DNA of 64,000 nucleotides from NCBI GenBank assembly GCA_956465555.1, contig OY101129.1:372001-436000 (forward strand). The letters are read 5' to 3'. Source of the stretch: Nitzschia sp. pyKryTriq1 (Eukaryota; Bacillariophyta; Bacillariophyceae; Bacillariales; Bacillariaceae). The notes under the pieces were generated by a model, which was not told the DNA's origin, searched no databases, and was given only the letters and a program-made list of their open reading frames with translations. Below are positions 42,716 to 51,671 of the stretch, one piece after another. The stretch's first letter is position 1. Every line of letters starts with the position of its first letter. A program made the translations under genes and the position numbers.

Positions 42716-45700
42716 ATGGGAGAGGAGGACAGCGACAAGCCAGTCGTCGGTGGGTTGTACAGAGGATCTGAAGTTGTTCACATCGATGAAGAGCATTCGA
42801 CACGGCCGAATGGCTTGGTTCGAGTACGGAGGTCTATTCAATTAAAAACGGGGATGATCCTCTTGGAAGATGAATTTAAAGATCCACGCAAAATCGAGGG
42901 CGAATACAAGGAGGTTGAATACAAGGAAGTTCCGTCTCCGCGAGGAATCAAACTGCCGGTGGATGCCAAGAAAAAGAAGAAGAAACCCGCACCAACACCA
43001 CTCCTCGACGATGACAAAGAAGAAAAATCCAAACGAGAAGCTGAAGCTAAAGCCAAGCGCGAGGCAGAGGAGGCAGCCAGAAAGGCTAAAGAAGCGCGCG
43101 AATTAAAGGAAGCGCGGGAGCAGGCAATTAAGAAAGAAGCCGAGCTTCGAGCTAAAAAGGAAGCCGACCTCCGAGCTCAAAAAGAAGCAGACGAAAGGGC
43201 TCGTAAGGAAGAAGAGGAGCGCCTTCGGCAGGAGGAGAACAGAAGACGGAAAGAATTAGAGGAGGAACGGCAACGACAATTTGCAGAGGAAGAGAGGCAA
43301 AGGGAATTAGAGAAGCAGCGCCAGAGACACCTAGAAGATGACGGTTTACGTGCCAGCCAAGAGGCCGCCCGGAAAAGGAAAGAAGAAGCTGACCTTCGGC
43401 GCGAGGTGGAGAGAAAAGCAAAGGAGGCCGAAAGAAGTCGGGCAGCAATGAGAGACAAATGGGCACCCCAGTCAATGTTGGCGTATTCACCCCAGTCGAA
43501 TATTCGCCGGGAAGACGAAGCTCGTCCGGAGACGGCAAACAACGCAGTTTGGTCGTATGCACCAGGATATGAACCAGACCCAGATTTTGACTGGTGGAAA
43601 CCGCAAAGTGTAATTGTTCATCCACCAGGCAAACCGCTGCCTATAAGTCAAGCTAGTGATGACACTGGTACACCGCACGGACTTTGGGCTTACTCACCAG
43701 GTACGCAACCAGACGACGACGACGACGAGTGGAATCCGCAGGGCGGGACGACCGCACCACAAATTCTTCTATTCCCTCCCGGGGTCAAACCGACTGCCGG
43801 CAACAAAGAACTAAAAGTACAAGGAGAGTGGAGCTATCCACCAGGGGAAACTAATTTTCCACCTCTTCCGACGCCGAAAAACGAGTGGGGGCCGAAAATT
43901 GTCAAGGTATATCCGAAATCAAAGTCTCCAACGTCAGAAAATGGTGCAGAAGATAGCAATGCCCATGGTGTGTGGATGATTTATGATGGCGATGGAGTTG
44001 AGCCATTGGGCGAGGATGACTGGCGCATATCCGAGATCCAAGTTTTTCCCGAAGGGCAGGAACCTAAAGATATTAATGACTCGACGATTCGAGGCGTCTG
44101 GGGGCTCGCCCCTGGAGCGAAGCCAGACGAGAATGGAGAATGGAATGCCGAAAGTCTATGGTTCTTTGGTCCTGGGAACCCTCCGCCCAACGACGAGGAC
44201 TGGAATCCTCAAGGCACGTGGGTACATTCACCTGAAGCTGAACGGGAGGATTGGCCACCAATCTCGGAGCCTCAAGACGAATGGGGCCCTCGGGCAATTT
44301 GGGTGTATCCACCATCTAAGGTCCCGGAAGACGATGGCGAAGATTGGCAGGCTACAGGTGTCTGGAATTTTGGCGATAAAGGAGGGGACGAAGCCGAGGA
44401 ATGGAATCCGTATCAGGTCACCGTGCACCCGAAGGGGCAGGAGCCAGAAAACTTAGAAGATTACAAAATCCATGGTGTCTGGGGATTGTCCCCCGGAGCA
44501 GAACGAGATGATGATGGAAATTGGAAAGCTTCTGATTTATGGTTCATGGCACCGGGAGAAGAGGGACCAGAAGATTGGAGGCCACAGGGGGTATGGACGG
44601 TATCACCTGAAAACGTAGAAGATGAAGGGGAAGATTGGCCACCAAAACATGGGACGACCGATTCCAAAGCTCCTGAATCACAAACCGATTCAAAATCAAC
44701 GGAGCCACAAATTGCAGTTGTGTACCCATCGTCGAAGGCATCGTCCGGCGATGATGAATCAGCTCTACCTCATGGTGTTTGGGCGTTTGGCAACTCATCC
44801 GACGACGAGGAGCCGGACTGGATGCCACAGCATGTCCTGTTGCACAAAACTGGCACAGAAGCAGACACTCTTGATTCATCGACCCCACACGGAGCATACG
44901 GATATGCACCGGGGGCACAACCCGACTTGGATGGTAACTACGACCCATCGGACATGTGGTTCTTCATGCCAGGCGAGGATCCTCCTAGCGATTCTGAATG
45001 GAACCCGGCAGGAATATGGACCGTTCCTCCTGGTGAGCAGAGTATAGAGTTTCCACCTGCAAAGTCTAATGCTACTGTGAGGAGATCCCAACCTCGCAAG
45101 GTTATTGTGTATCCGAAAAAGAAAGCGCCCAAAGATATTGAAAAGGGAGTGAGCAAGGGCGTATGGTCATATTCGCCTGGGAAGAAAGTTATGGACAGTG
45201 GCAAGAAGCCAATTGAAGTTGATCTCTACGAAAAGGGACAAGAACCAGGTCATTTACCCAAGGCACACGGAGTCTGGGGCTATGCCCCCGGGGCTCAGCC
45301 CAATTGTGATGGAGACTACCTTGCCGAAGATATGTGGCTATTTGCTCCCGGGGAAACGCCCCCAAACGACAGTGAGTGGCAACCACATGGCGTGTGGTCA
45401 GAGCCACCCCCGCCTCCGAAGAAAAGTATCCCGAAGGCGCAAAATTTTTCAGGAGGGAAAATGAAAGAGGCGGCAAAAGAAAAGAAGCCAAGAAAGCGGC
45501 GATTTGAAAAATCGGCTTGGGTTTATCCAACAAAAGCAAAAGCCCCATCAAAAGGAGAGAAGAAGAACCCAGAGGGTTGCTGGACGAAATCCCCCGGAGG
45601 ATCAGAGGACGATGAGCCACAAGAAATCTTGCTGCACGCAAAAGGCCACGAACCGAAGGATGCTGACAAGCTCCCGCACGGCGCATGGGGTTACGCGCCC

Positions 45701-45940
45701 GGTAGCCAACCCGACGATGATGGAGTGTGGAGTCCAAAAGACATGTTGTTTTACCCACCTGGGGAGACTCCACCGCCCGACGTTCAGAATCAAGGCGTTT
45801 GGACGTACCCTCACGGTTCCCGAATCGAAATCACCACTTCCTACAGATATGAAGGGGATGACATCATATACATGAAGAAAACCGAAATCTTCTATATGGA
45901 CACGGTCATCAGCTTCTACAAAGAACAAAAGGGAAAGTGA
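42716..45940 (+). CDS. Large Trp/Pro/Asp repeat protein with coiled coil, unrecognised
   Basis: One exon, 1074 residues. A short head (GLYRGSEVVHIDEEHSTRPN, residues 13-32) leads to a Lys tract and a highly charged Glu/Lys/Arg coiled coil (about 101-245). The rest is a repeat array. A superunit of 129-142 residues recurs six times, marked by a [VIA]-x-VYP-type motif near 256, 398, 530, 669, 798 and 937. Within each unit are GVW modules of the form HGVWGYAPGAQPxxDGxY, DMWLFAPGExPPxDxEW and NPQGTWxxSP, plus VHPKGQEP. The array is strongly acidic with regularly spaced Trp. No signal peptide, membrane segment or catalytic motif. It looks like a cytosolic scaffold or surface-binding protein. I know no family with this consensus; the unit resembles an isolated beta-hairpin repeat. 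Confidence 0.85.
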   Translation: MGEEDSDKPVVGGLYRGSEVVHIDEEHSTRPNGLVRVRRSIQLKTGMILLEDEFKDPRKIEGEYKEVEYKEVPSPRGIKLPVDAKKKKKKPAPTPLLDDDKEEKSKREAEAKAKREAEEAARKAKEARELKEAREQAIKKEAELRAKKEADLRAQKEADERARKEEEERLRQEENRRRKELEEERQRQFAEEERQRELEKQRQRHLEDDGLRASQEAARKRKEEADLRREVERKAKEAERSRAAMRDKWAPQSMLAYSPQSNIRREDEARPETANNAVWSYAPGYEPDPDFDWWKPQSVIVHPPGKPLPISQASDDTGTPHGLWAYSPGTQPDDDDDEWNPQGGTTAPQILLFPPGVKPTAGNKELKVQGEWSYPPGETNFPPLPTPKNEWGPKIVKVYPKSKSPTSENGAEDSNAHGVWMIYDGDGVEPLGEDDWRISEIQVFPEGQEPKDINDSTIRGVWGLAPGAKPDENGEWNAESLWFFGPGNPPPNDEDWNPQGTWVHSPEAEREDWPPISEPQDEWGPRAIWVYPPSKVPEDDGEDWQATGVWNFGDKGGDEAEEWNPYQVTVHPKGQEPENLEDYKIHGVWGLSPGAERDDDGNWKASDLWFMAPGEEGPEDWRPQGVWTVSPENVEDEGEDWPPKHGTTDSKAPESQTDSKSTEPQIAVVYPSSKASSGDDESALPHGVWAFGNSSDDEEPDWMPQHVLLHKTGTEADTLDSSTPHGAYGYAPGAQPDLDGNYDPSDMWFFMPGEDPPSDSEWNPAGIWTVPPGEQSIEFPPAKSNATVRRSQPRKVIVYPKKKAPKDIEKGVSKGVWSYSPGKKVMDSGKKPIEVDLYEKGQEPGHLPKAHGVWGYAPGAQPNCDGDYLAEDMWLFAPGETPPNDSEWQPHGVWSEPPPPPKKSIPKAQNFSGGKMKEAAKEKKPRKRRFEKSAWVYPTKAKAPSKGEKKNPEGCWTKSPGGSEDDEPQEILLHAKGHEPKDADKLPHGAWGYAPGSQPDDDGVWSPKDMLFYPPGETPPPDVQNQGVWTYPHGSRIEITTSYRYEGDDIIYMKKTEIFYMDTVISFYKEQKGK

Positions 45941-46124
45941 GACCATATATATATATATATTACTTTTATCTCCCTCTAGCTCTTGTTATTGTAGTTTGTC
46001 GACAGATCGACCGTATCACAGCGGGACGTAGCCAAGGTTTGTCCTTACTGTAGAGTACACCAGAATACTTGGGGGCAGAGGCCCCTTTGTCAATCAACGA
46101 TGTTCAAATTCGAAATACGAATGG

Positions 46125-47558
46125 TTACAGCAGATCACCCGGCTGTAGCGAGCCTTGTGAACCCTCGTCACCCCCCTCATTTTCTTCTTCCGTTACATTC
46201 TTCATACCGGAATGCATGCTTATGGAATGCGTGCTTGAGTCAAGGTTCTTCCTGCCACCAAACGATGAGTTTGCGCTCGAGTCGAGTGTCTTAAACGAAT
46301 TATCACCTCCACTCAAAGTACTGTGTTGACTTTGACGACACCAAGCGTCGAAGGAGCTCAACGAACCATCGATGTTTGACTTCTTTATCATTTCCTTGTC
46401 GCGACGTTTCAACCATTCACTATCCAAGGCTTCCTCTAGAGTAGCCCGCTTCCTTGGATCGACAACTAGGAGGCTGCGGATGAGATCTTTGGCTGGTTCC
46501 GAAATGTCCGTCCAGTACTTGTCATGGAATTCGTAGTATCCTTCACAAATAATAGTTGGTAGATCGTGATCCTCGGCATCGAAGGGTGCGTATCCTCCCA
46601 TGATCACGTAGATTACGACAGCGGCGCTCCACAAATCGCACCGTTCATCGTATCCATTTTCGTGGGTGTAGAGCTCTGGTGCTACGTACTGCGGGGATCC
46701 ACAGAGAGTAAATAGACTCATAGTACCAGGTTCAAAGCGTCTAGAACACCCAAAGTCCCCGAGCTTGATAACAGTATTGTTCTGCTTGCTCGCCAACAGA
46801 ATGTTTTCTGGCTTGATATCTCGGTGGACAATGTGCTTTTTGTGACAATAGTAGACAGCTTCCAGAAGTCTTCGACTCGTTTTTCGGGCCTCGGATTCAT
46901 CGTATACTTCAATTTCGCATAGACGATCTAACAAATCACCACCCCTCATCTCCTCCATGACCATGTAGCACACATCTGTTTCATAAAAGGTATCCAGCAG
47001 TCGAACAATGTAGGGCACTTCACGAAGTCGCTTCAGGGCATCGATTTCTTCTTTCAGATTTTCCCCAGAGCATTCATAATTGTCTTGCAAGATTTCCTTG
47101 ACAGCATATGTGTGCTGTCGTTCATAGTGATAGCACCGGTACACTCTCGCAAAGCCTCCTTCCCCCAGAACATCCTGCTTCTCATAACATTCATTAAAGG
47201 GCTTGCCGCCCGCCGCATCATTCACACTGAAACTCAACTGCGAAACGGAGCCGTGTGATTGTTCGATAAAATTCATAAAGTCGTCCTTTAGAGGTTTGAG
47301 CTTGTTGATCACCATTTGTGTGTGGAGGGGGTGGCTGCTGCTGGTGGCGGAGACCGCCCGTGACTGCTGCTTCTTTTTCTTGGGACTGCTATATTTGATC
47401 ACTCGCTCCTCCTCTTCTCGGCTACCAAATCGAGTCGGACTCGAGGTGATACCAGTAGCACCGGCATTGAGATCGCCGAACGACAGCGACGGCGTCTGTT
47501 CGGTACCTGTACCAGTATTGTCATTCGTCATCGTGTTCGTACTACTATCTGTATGCAT
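46125..47558 (-). CDS. CaMK-type Ser/Thr protein kinase without EF hands
   Basis: One exon of 477 residues from the first ATG; the longer frame begins TTG. A Ser/Thr/Lys-rich head (about 115 residues) precedes a complete kinase domain (about 125-385): G-loop LGEGGFARVYRC, AVKEI Lys, HRDIKPENILLASK (catalytic Asp about 247), DFGCSR, and APE in SPQYVAPELYTHENGYDERCDLWS. The LLASK and YDERCDLWS patterns are those of calcium/calmodulin-dependent and CDPK-like kinases. The C-terminal 90 residues are Ser/Asn-rich and acidic with no EF hand, so calcium sensing, if any, is by calmodulin or another protein. No basic-amphipathic calmodulin site is obvious. Confidence 0.88.
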   Translation of the reverse strand: MHTDSSTNTMTNDNTGTGTEQTPSLSFGDLNAGATGITSSPTRFGSREEEERVIKYSSPKKKKQQSRAVSATSSSHPLHTQMVINKLKPLKDDFMNFIEQSHGSVSQLSFSVNDAAGGKPFNECYEKQDVLGEGGFARVYRCYHYERQHTYAVKEILQDNYECSGENLKEEIDALKRLREVPYIVRLLDTFYETDVCYMVMEEMRGGDLLDRLCEIEVYDESEARKTSRRLLEAVYYCHKKHIVHRDIKPENILLASKQNNTVIKLGDFGCSRRFEPGTMSLFTLCGSPQYVAPELYTHENGYDERCDLWSAAVVIYVIMGGYAPFDAEDHDLPTIICEGYYEFHDKYWTDISEPAKDLIRSLLVVDPRKRATLEEALDSEWLKRRDKEMIKKSNIDGSLSSFDAWCRQSQHSTLSGGDNSFKTLDSSANSSFGGRKNLDSSTHSISMHSGMKNVTEEENEGGDEGSQGSLQPGDLL

Positions 47559-48166
47559 GTATGTATGTAAAGTGATCAAACAACAGAGACAAAAATCGAG
47601 CTGGAAGGAGATATCAGCTTCTCTCTCTTTATTCCGGCCATAAGCTTCCTTTTTTAAACAGGAGATGATACTCGAATACAGTCGGTACCAAGTTGGGTTT
47701 GTGTGGGAAAAAGGTATGCGGAAAAGGCAAACAACAGTTGAATAGGCTTTCTATGCTCGCTTAGCATCTCTGTTACGAGTAGTGTAGTAAAAATTGCAGC
47801 AGGAGGCTCTACTAGAGTACGGTAGTACGATAGAACCTCGCGGTTCTGAGAGATTTTCGGTCATTTCGGCTCGTTCATTCACCAACCAACCCATTCCCGT
47901 ATCAGTATGCTGTTTACTGGTCATGATGCAACATCTGGTGGGGGCGAAATAACCCAACTCTCGTCTTTGAGGCTGTGCCGCGGCGGCGGCGGGACAACAG
48001 CAAGGGAAAGAGGGGAAGATTACGTTGAGCAGCGCGTTGTGTTGTGAACAAGTCTCAAGTCTCAAGTTCCGTAAAAAAGTCGGAATTCCGATCGCGGACC
48101 TGCGTGCGCGAGATTACCTACAGTTGTTGTACAGTATCCATACCGGTACAGTACGGGTACTGTACT
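47559..48166. promoter_or_regulatory. Divergent spacer with palindromic GTAC elements
   Basis: Upstream of the kinase and of the 48270 ORF. TACCGGTA lies at 48141-48148 and overlaps an inverted repeat, GTACAGTAC, GG, GTACTGTAC (48146-48165), which abuts the left copy of the 107-nt direct repeat. No gene otherwise. Confidence 0.4.
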
Positions 48167-48273
48167 GCCCTTCTCCTCTTGTTGTCACTTTGCTAATCTC
48201 CTTCTGCCAACGGTAAGACCCATCGAGGCTGATAGCAACGCTATCAGTGGAGAAATAGTTTAGTTTAAAATGG
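48167..48273 (+). repeat. 107-nt direct repeat, left copy
   Basis: Identical to 48901-49007 except one C/T change. It contains a perfect hairpin CTGATAGCAACGCTATCAG (8-bp stem, AAC loop) and ends at ATGG, the start codon of the following ORF. Offset between copies is 734 bp. Confidence 0.9.
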
Positions 48274-48950
48274 TTAACAACCAAGGCGGAGCTCCTGCTC
48301 CACCCGCCGTGGCCAGCTACCAGTCATTCTTTCTCGACGGCACCAAGGACCCGTACGATGGGAATTACACCTCCCTTCTTCTCGAGTTCCAAACTGCCGA
48401 CAATCCGCCCACGGCACCCGCTGTGAGGACACTGGTATCCGGCATGGACTCCAGTTACCCACAAGCGTTCTTGACTCTGCAACAAACACCAGGAAGTGAC
48501 AACGCCTACTACAAGGTGGTGCACGGCCTCAGCAAGTACCCTTCTCTTGTGGGAAGGCCCACGGCATGGGATGGAGAGATCTACGGATTTTCTGGAGATG
48601 TGGTGGAAGGGATGATTACGACAGTAAGTCTTCCCACCACTGCGTTCGAATTGCACCGAGGAAACTCCACCTACGAGAATGTACCTGCAACCTTGGAGAG
48701 AGCAATCGAGTTGCTCACCGACAACCCGGACGACGATTTCATCGATCCGTTGGCTGATGGAGAGGCAAACATCAAGCAGGCGAGGACCCGAGCTCAGAGT
48801 GAACGATTCAAGAGAGAAGGCTGCGGCTGGCTCCCGATCGCTGGCTGTGCGAGTCCAACGCTCGACAGCAGCGGCCGAAGCAGGAGTTTGGACCGCAGCA
48901 GCCCTTCTCCTCTTGTTGTCACTTTGCTAATCTTCTTCTGCCAACGGTAA
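48270..48950 (+). CDS. Unrecognised ORF inside a 107-nt direct-repeat unit
   Basis: 226 residues, starting at the last bases of the left repeat and ending in the right repeat, so its last 16 or so codons (PSPLVVTLLIFFCQR) are repeat sequence and the original end is probably lost. The body is soluble, Pro/Thr/Asp-rich (FFLDGTKDPYDGNYTSLLLE; FELHRGNSTYENVPATLERA; DNPDDDFIDPLADGEANIKQ). No signal peptide or known motif. Base composition is more GC-rich than neighbours. The arrangement (structured leader, short gap, ATG) recalls the leader and Gag start of a Copia-type retroelement, but I cannot confirm Gag homology. It may be a broken mobile-element gene. Confidence 0.45.
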   Translation: MVNNQGGAPAPPAVASYQSFFLDGTKDPYDGNYTSLLLEFQTADNPPTAPAVRTLVSGMDSSYPQAFLTLQQTPGSDNAYYKVVHGLSKYPSLVGRPTAWDGEIYGFSGDVVEGMITTVSLPTTAFELHRGNSTYENVPATLERAIELLTDNPDDDFIDPLADGEANIKQARTRAQSERFKREGCGWLPIAGCASPTLDSSGRSRSLDRSSPSPLVVTLLIFFCQR

Positions 48951-49007
48951 GACCCATCGAGGCTGATAGCAACGCTATCAGTGGAGAAATAGTTTAGTTT
49001 AAAATGG
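48901..49007 (+). repeat. 107-nt direct repeat, right copy
   Basis: Second copy, with the same hairpin and the same terminal ATGG. After ATGG the sequence diverges completely from the left copy. Confidence 0.9.
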
Positions 49008-49224
49008 CCCGCCCAATCCCACCCGCTGGTCCTTCGAGACCTCCATCTCGGGACTGTCCCAGTCCCACTGGGCTGAGGGCGGCCAGACCTTAGTAAGTCT
49101 GATCCATGCCTCCAACCCTTTTGTATTTCCTAGTCTGGGCTGCGCGGACGAAGCTGACCTGACGTACTCGTTGTTAGACGTGTACTTCGAATTCATTGGG
49201 CAGCAAGGCGGTTATTTACGTTAA
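49006..49224 (+). pseudogene. ORF remnant without start codon after the right repeat
   Basis: A 72-codon frame with no ATG runs from the repeat edge to TAA at 49224, including WSFETSISGLSQSHWAEGGQ, SNPFVFPSLGCADEADL and LLDVYFEFIGQQGGYLR. It has no stops and protein-like composition, but its beginning is cut by the repeat junction. It could also be read with an intron (TTAGTAAGT to TTTCCTAG). Function unknown. Confidence 0.3.
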
Positions 49225-49478
49225 GCGCTGGCCCCAACATAGACGCAACGCTAGAATTTGAAATTTGACGGTCCGGTCGCGGCGCGGGATTGATGGGCTT
49301 CGCCACTAACTCCGCGTCCCCGCAACGCAATCGCCAACCACGACAGAAAAATAATACCCCATCACAAATCCACCAGAATATCATTTTGCCCAAACCGCCG
49401 CAAAACAAAAGATTTCTCCCGCATCAAGAGTGATAGTCTACAAGAATACTCCAGTGGTATATTATTTTAAACATCATT

Positions 49479-49988
49479 ATGGGTTGCGGGCCAAGTAAAG
49501 AGCAAATAGCAAAGGCGAACGCAGAAGGGGAAAAGTTGCTCGGTCCTCCCTCCGCAATCACGCCAGCGACCGAGCATGCCCAGGTTCGTATTCTACAGTC
49601 GTAACCTTGGGCCGGTGTATGTTATCCTCTCGCGCCCCTCGTGCCACAGCCAGCACAGACACTTATATGACCAGCTCGTGCCTTGTTCTCTATTACAATG
49701 TTACTGCAGAATCTAGTATACTTGGTAAAACTCGCCATTGAAGTACATTTAGCGGTACCGCCCTCCGTCTTGGACGGCGCCGAGGGATTAAAGGCGACCG
49801 AAATGATGACGCGTACCATCGAGACGGGCGGTACCATGTACTACATCAAGGTTCATACTGCCAACGTCAAACAATATCCCTGGTGTTTTTGCAAGATTTT
49901 CGAGCCCGAAGAAATCACAGATGTATCTCCCGCCGTGCTCCAAGGTTTCCGTAAAATGGCGCAAGAATACAAGCTCGTTACTTTTTGA
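49479..49988 (+). CDS. Small N-acylated (MGC) protein, cystatin-like fold possible
   Basis: Exons 49479-49583 and 49710-49988 (126-nt intron, acceptor TTACTGCAG, phase 0) give 127 residues. It starts MGCGPSKEQIAKANAEGEKL: Gly2 is a myristoylation site and Cys3 a palmitoylation site, so the protein is probably membrane-tethered. The second exon (LKATEMMTRTIETGGTMYYI then KVHTANVKQYPWCFCKIF) resembles a stefin/cystatin: TIETGG in place of QVVAG, then G-T-x-Y-[FY]-I-K-V, then a strand ending in KIF. If so, the inhibitory QxVxG loop is not conserved. The assignment is by eye and tentative; the gene structure is firmer than the function. Confidence 0.65.
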
Positions 49989-50562
49989 CGAGGCTATTCA
50001 TTGCTATTACATCTGCGAGGAGTGAGTCCGTCATCCACTGTTATAAATATTGCTCCGATAACGATCAGTAGTATGTCATTTCGGCCCTGTCGTCGTCTAC
50101 TAGTAGACAACAATATAGAAGAACAGCACCACGAGTACTAGCTACTTTTCATGCCGTGCTCTCTCCACAGGTGTTTGTTTGAAGCTCTGGAGGGGTATAT
50201 AATCTAGTAGTCTTAGTCAGAGTAGCGATTCCACCACCGATAATGATCATCGTTATTTCTTTTTTTCGATGATTCCTTCATTTCTCCCTACTACCCGGTA
50301 ATATGTACATACAGTACTTCGATACCGGTACTGTGCTGTACTTGTGGTTTTTCCACGTGCGTCTCGTTGAAGATTGACTGGTAGGATTGCTTCCAAAATC
50401 AGTCAAGTTTCAGTGACCGCACGGTCACGCGCCCGTTTCTAATAACGACGAGACTACAGTAGTTACGACTATCAACTTTTTGACAATGGGGGCAATGGGC
50501 GTCTGAGCATTTGTGCCCATTGCTCGTCGTATCACCATACGAGGACGACGACTCGTCAAGCA
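49989..50562. promoter_or_regulatory. Upstream region of the USB1-like gene
   Basis: 574 bp. TACCGGTA at 50323-50330 flanked by ACAGTAC and GTACTGTG, about 233 bp before the ATG at 50563. Nothing coding. Confidence 0.4.
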
Positions 50563-51462
50563 ATGGACTTGTTGAGCGATGGTTCCAGCTGCTGCAGTGA
50601 AGACATCGATATTGGAATCAAGAGAGACCCGGCGAAGAACGAGGAGAGCGAGAGAGGGGAAGAATCACCAATATCATCGGCAGCAGTAGCATCCATATGC
50701 TCTGTTCCGAAGCTTCACGGCAATAAACGCAAACGAGGATCGGTTGTCATCCTGCCCTCTGACGAGGCTCCCGTCGATTCGTTTCAGCGAGCAGTTCCGC
50801 ATAAGCGAGGGCACTGGGCAGGTCATGTCTTGGTTCCGGTGATGATGACCAACAGTTTCCATGACAATGATGATGATGATGATGATGGTGTCTCAGCAGC
50901 GATGGAAAAATCAATTGTCAAGTTTCAACGCGCGCTCGAACGAGAGGGGTACTCAGGGACGATATTCCGGCATGGGGCTCCACACCTTCACTTGTCGCTC
51001 TCTAAATTCTTTTCTCTGCAGCTTGCATTCATTGATTCGTTCGTCGACAAGCTTGCTGAACGAATCATCAAGTCGGAACGTGCCACAAGGCTGTTTGTGG
51101 ATCGACGAAAGGCTCAGATCTTGGTCAACAACGACAAGACCCGGTCGTTTTTAATCTGGAAAGTGCAAGCAAATGGATCTTTGCTTCGAATAGTAAAACA
51201 TGTGGACTCTGTCTTGGCAGATTACGACAAGCCGCTCTACTACGATCCACCCATCTTCCACATCAGCATTTGCTCCTTCGCTGGGAATCTCCAAGACCTA
51301 GATCTTACTCGTATTGACCCAGATGATGGTCATTCCCATTCCTCTTCGTCTGAAGAAAGCAACGGCGACGAGGAAGAACTATCGTTTCTAGTGGTTGATA
51401 AACTTGTCTGCAGGTTTGGTACCACAAAGAGTTACACAATTCCACTTATGGCAGTGTCTTGA
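50563..51462 (+). CDS. USB1: USB1-like U6 snRNA phosphodiesterase (2H family)
   Basis: One exon, 299 residues. USB1 trims the 3' oligo(U) of U6 snRNA in the nucleus and leaves a terminal phosphate. The two catalytic HxS motifs are HLS (143-145, in HLHLSLSKF) and HIS (233-235, in PPIFHISICSFAGNL), about 90 residues apart as in USB1. The preceding GHWAGHVLVPV strand is also typical. The N-terminal 80 residues are polar and Ser/Glu-rich with basic KRKR, perhaps a nuclear signal. An Asp run (DNDDDDDD) is encoded by a GAT repeat. No signal peptide. Confidence 0.88.
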   Translation: MDLLSDGSSCCSEDIDIGIKRDPAKNEESERGEESPISSAAVASICSVPKLHGNKRKRGSVVILPSDEAPVDSFQRAVPHKRGHWAGHVLVPVMMTNSFHDNDDDDDDGVSAAMEKSIVKFQRALEREGYSGTIFRHGAPHLHLSLSKFFSLQLAFIDSFVDKLAERIIKSERATRLFVDRRKAQILVNNDKTRSFLIWKVQANGSLLRIVKHVDSVLADYDKPLYYDPPIFHISICSFAGNLQDLDLTRIDPDDGHSHSSSSEESNGDEEELSFLVVDKLVCRFGTTKSYTIPLMAVS

Positions 51463-51671
51463 TCACAGCTCCACTTACAGTATCTGCATTCGTAATTGGT
51501 TCAGGCCATCCAATGAGAAGTGTTTCAAGCATTTTTCAAACACTAGTCTAGAGTCTAGAATAGTCTTTCACCCCTTCCTAATGTTACATACTGCTAGTAG
51601 CTGGACCGAATCTACCGCCCCCTCAAGCTCCGTTCATTCTCACCTCGCTCACGAAGTGTACTACGAGTAGA

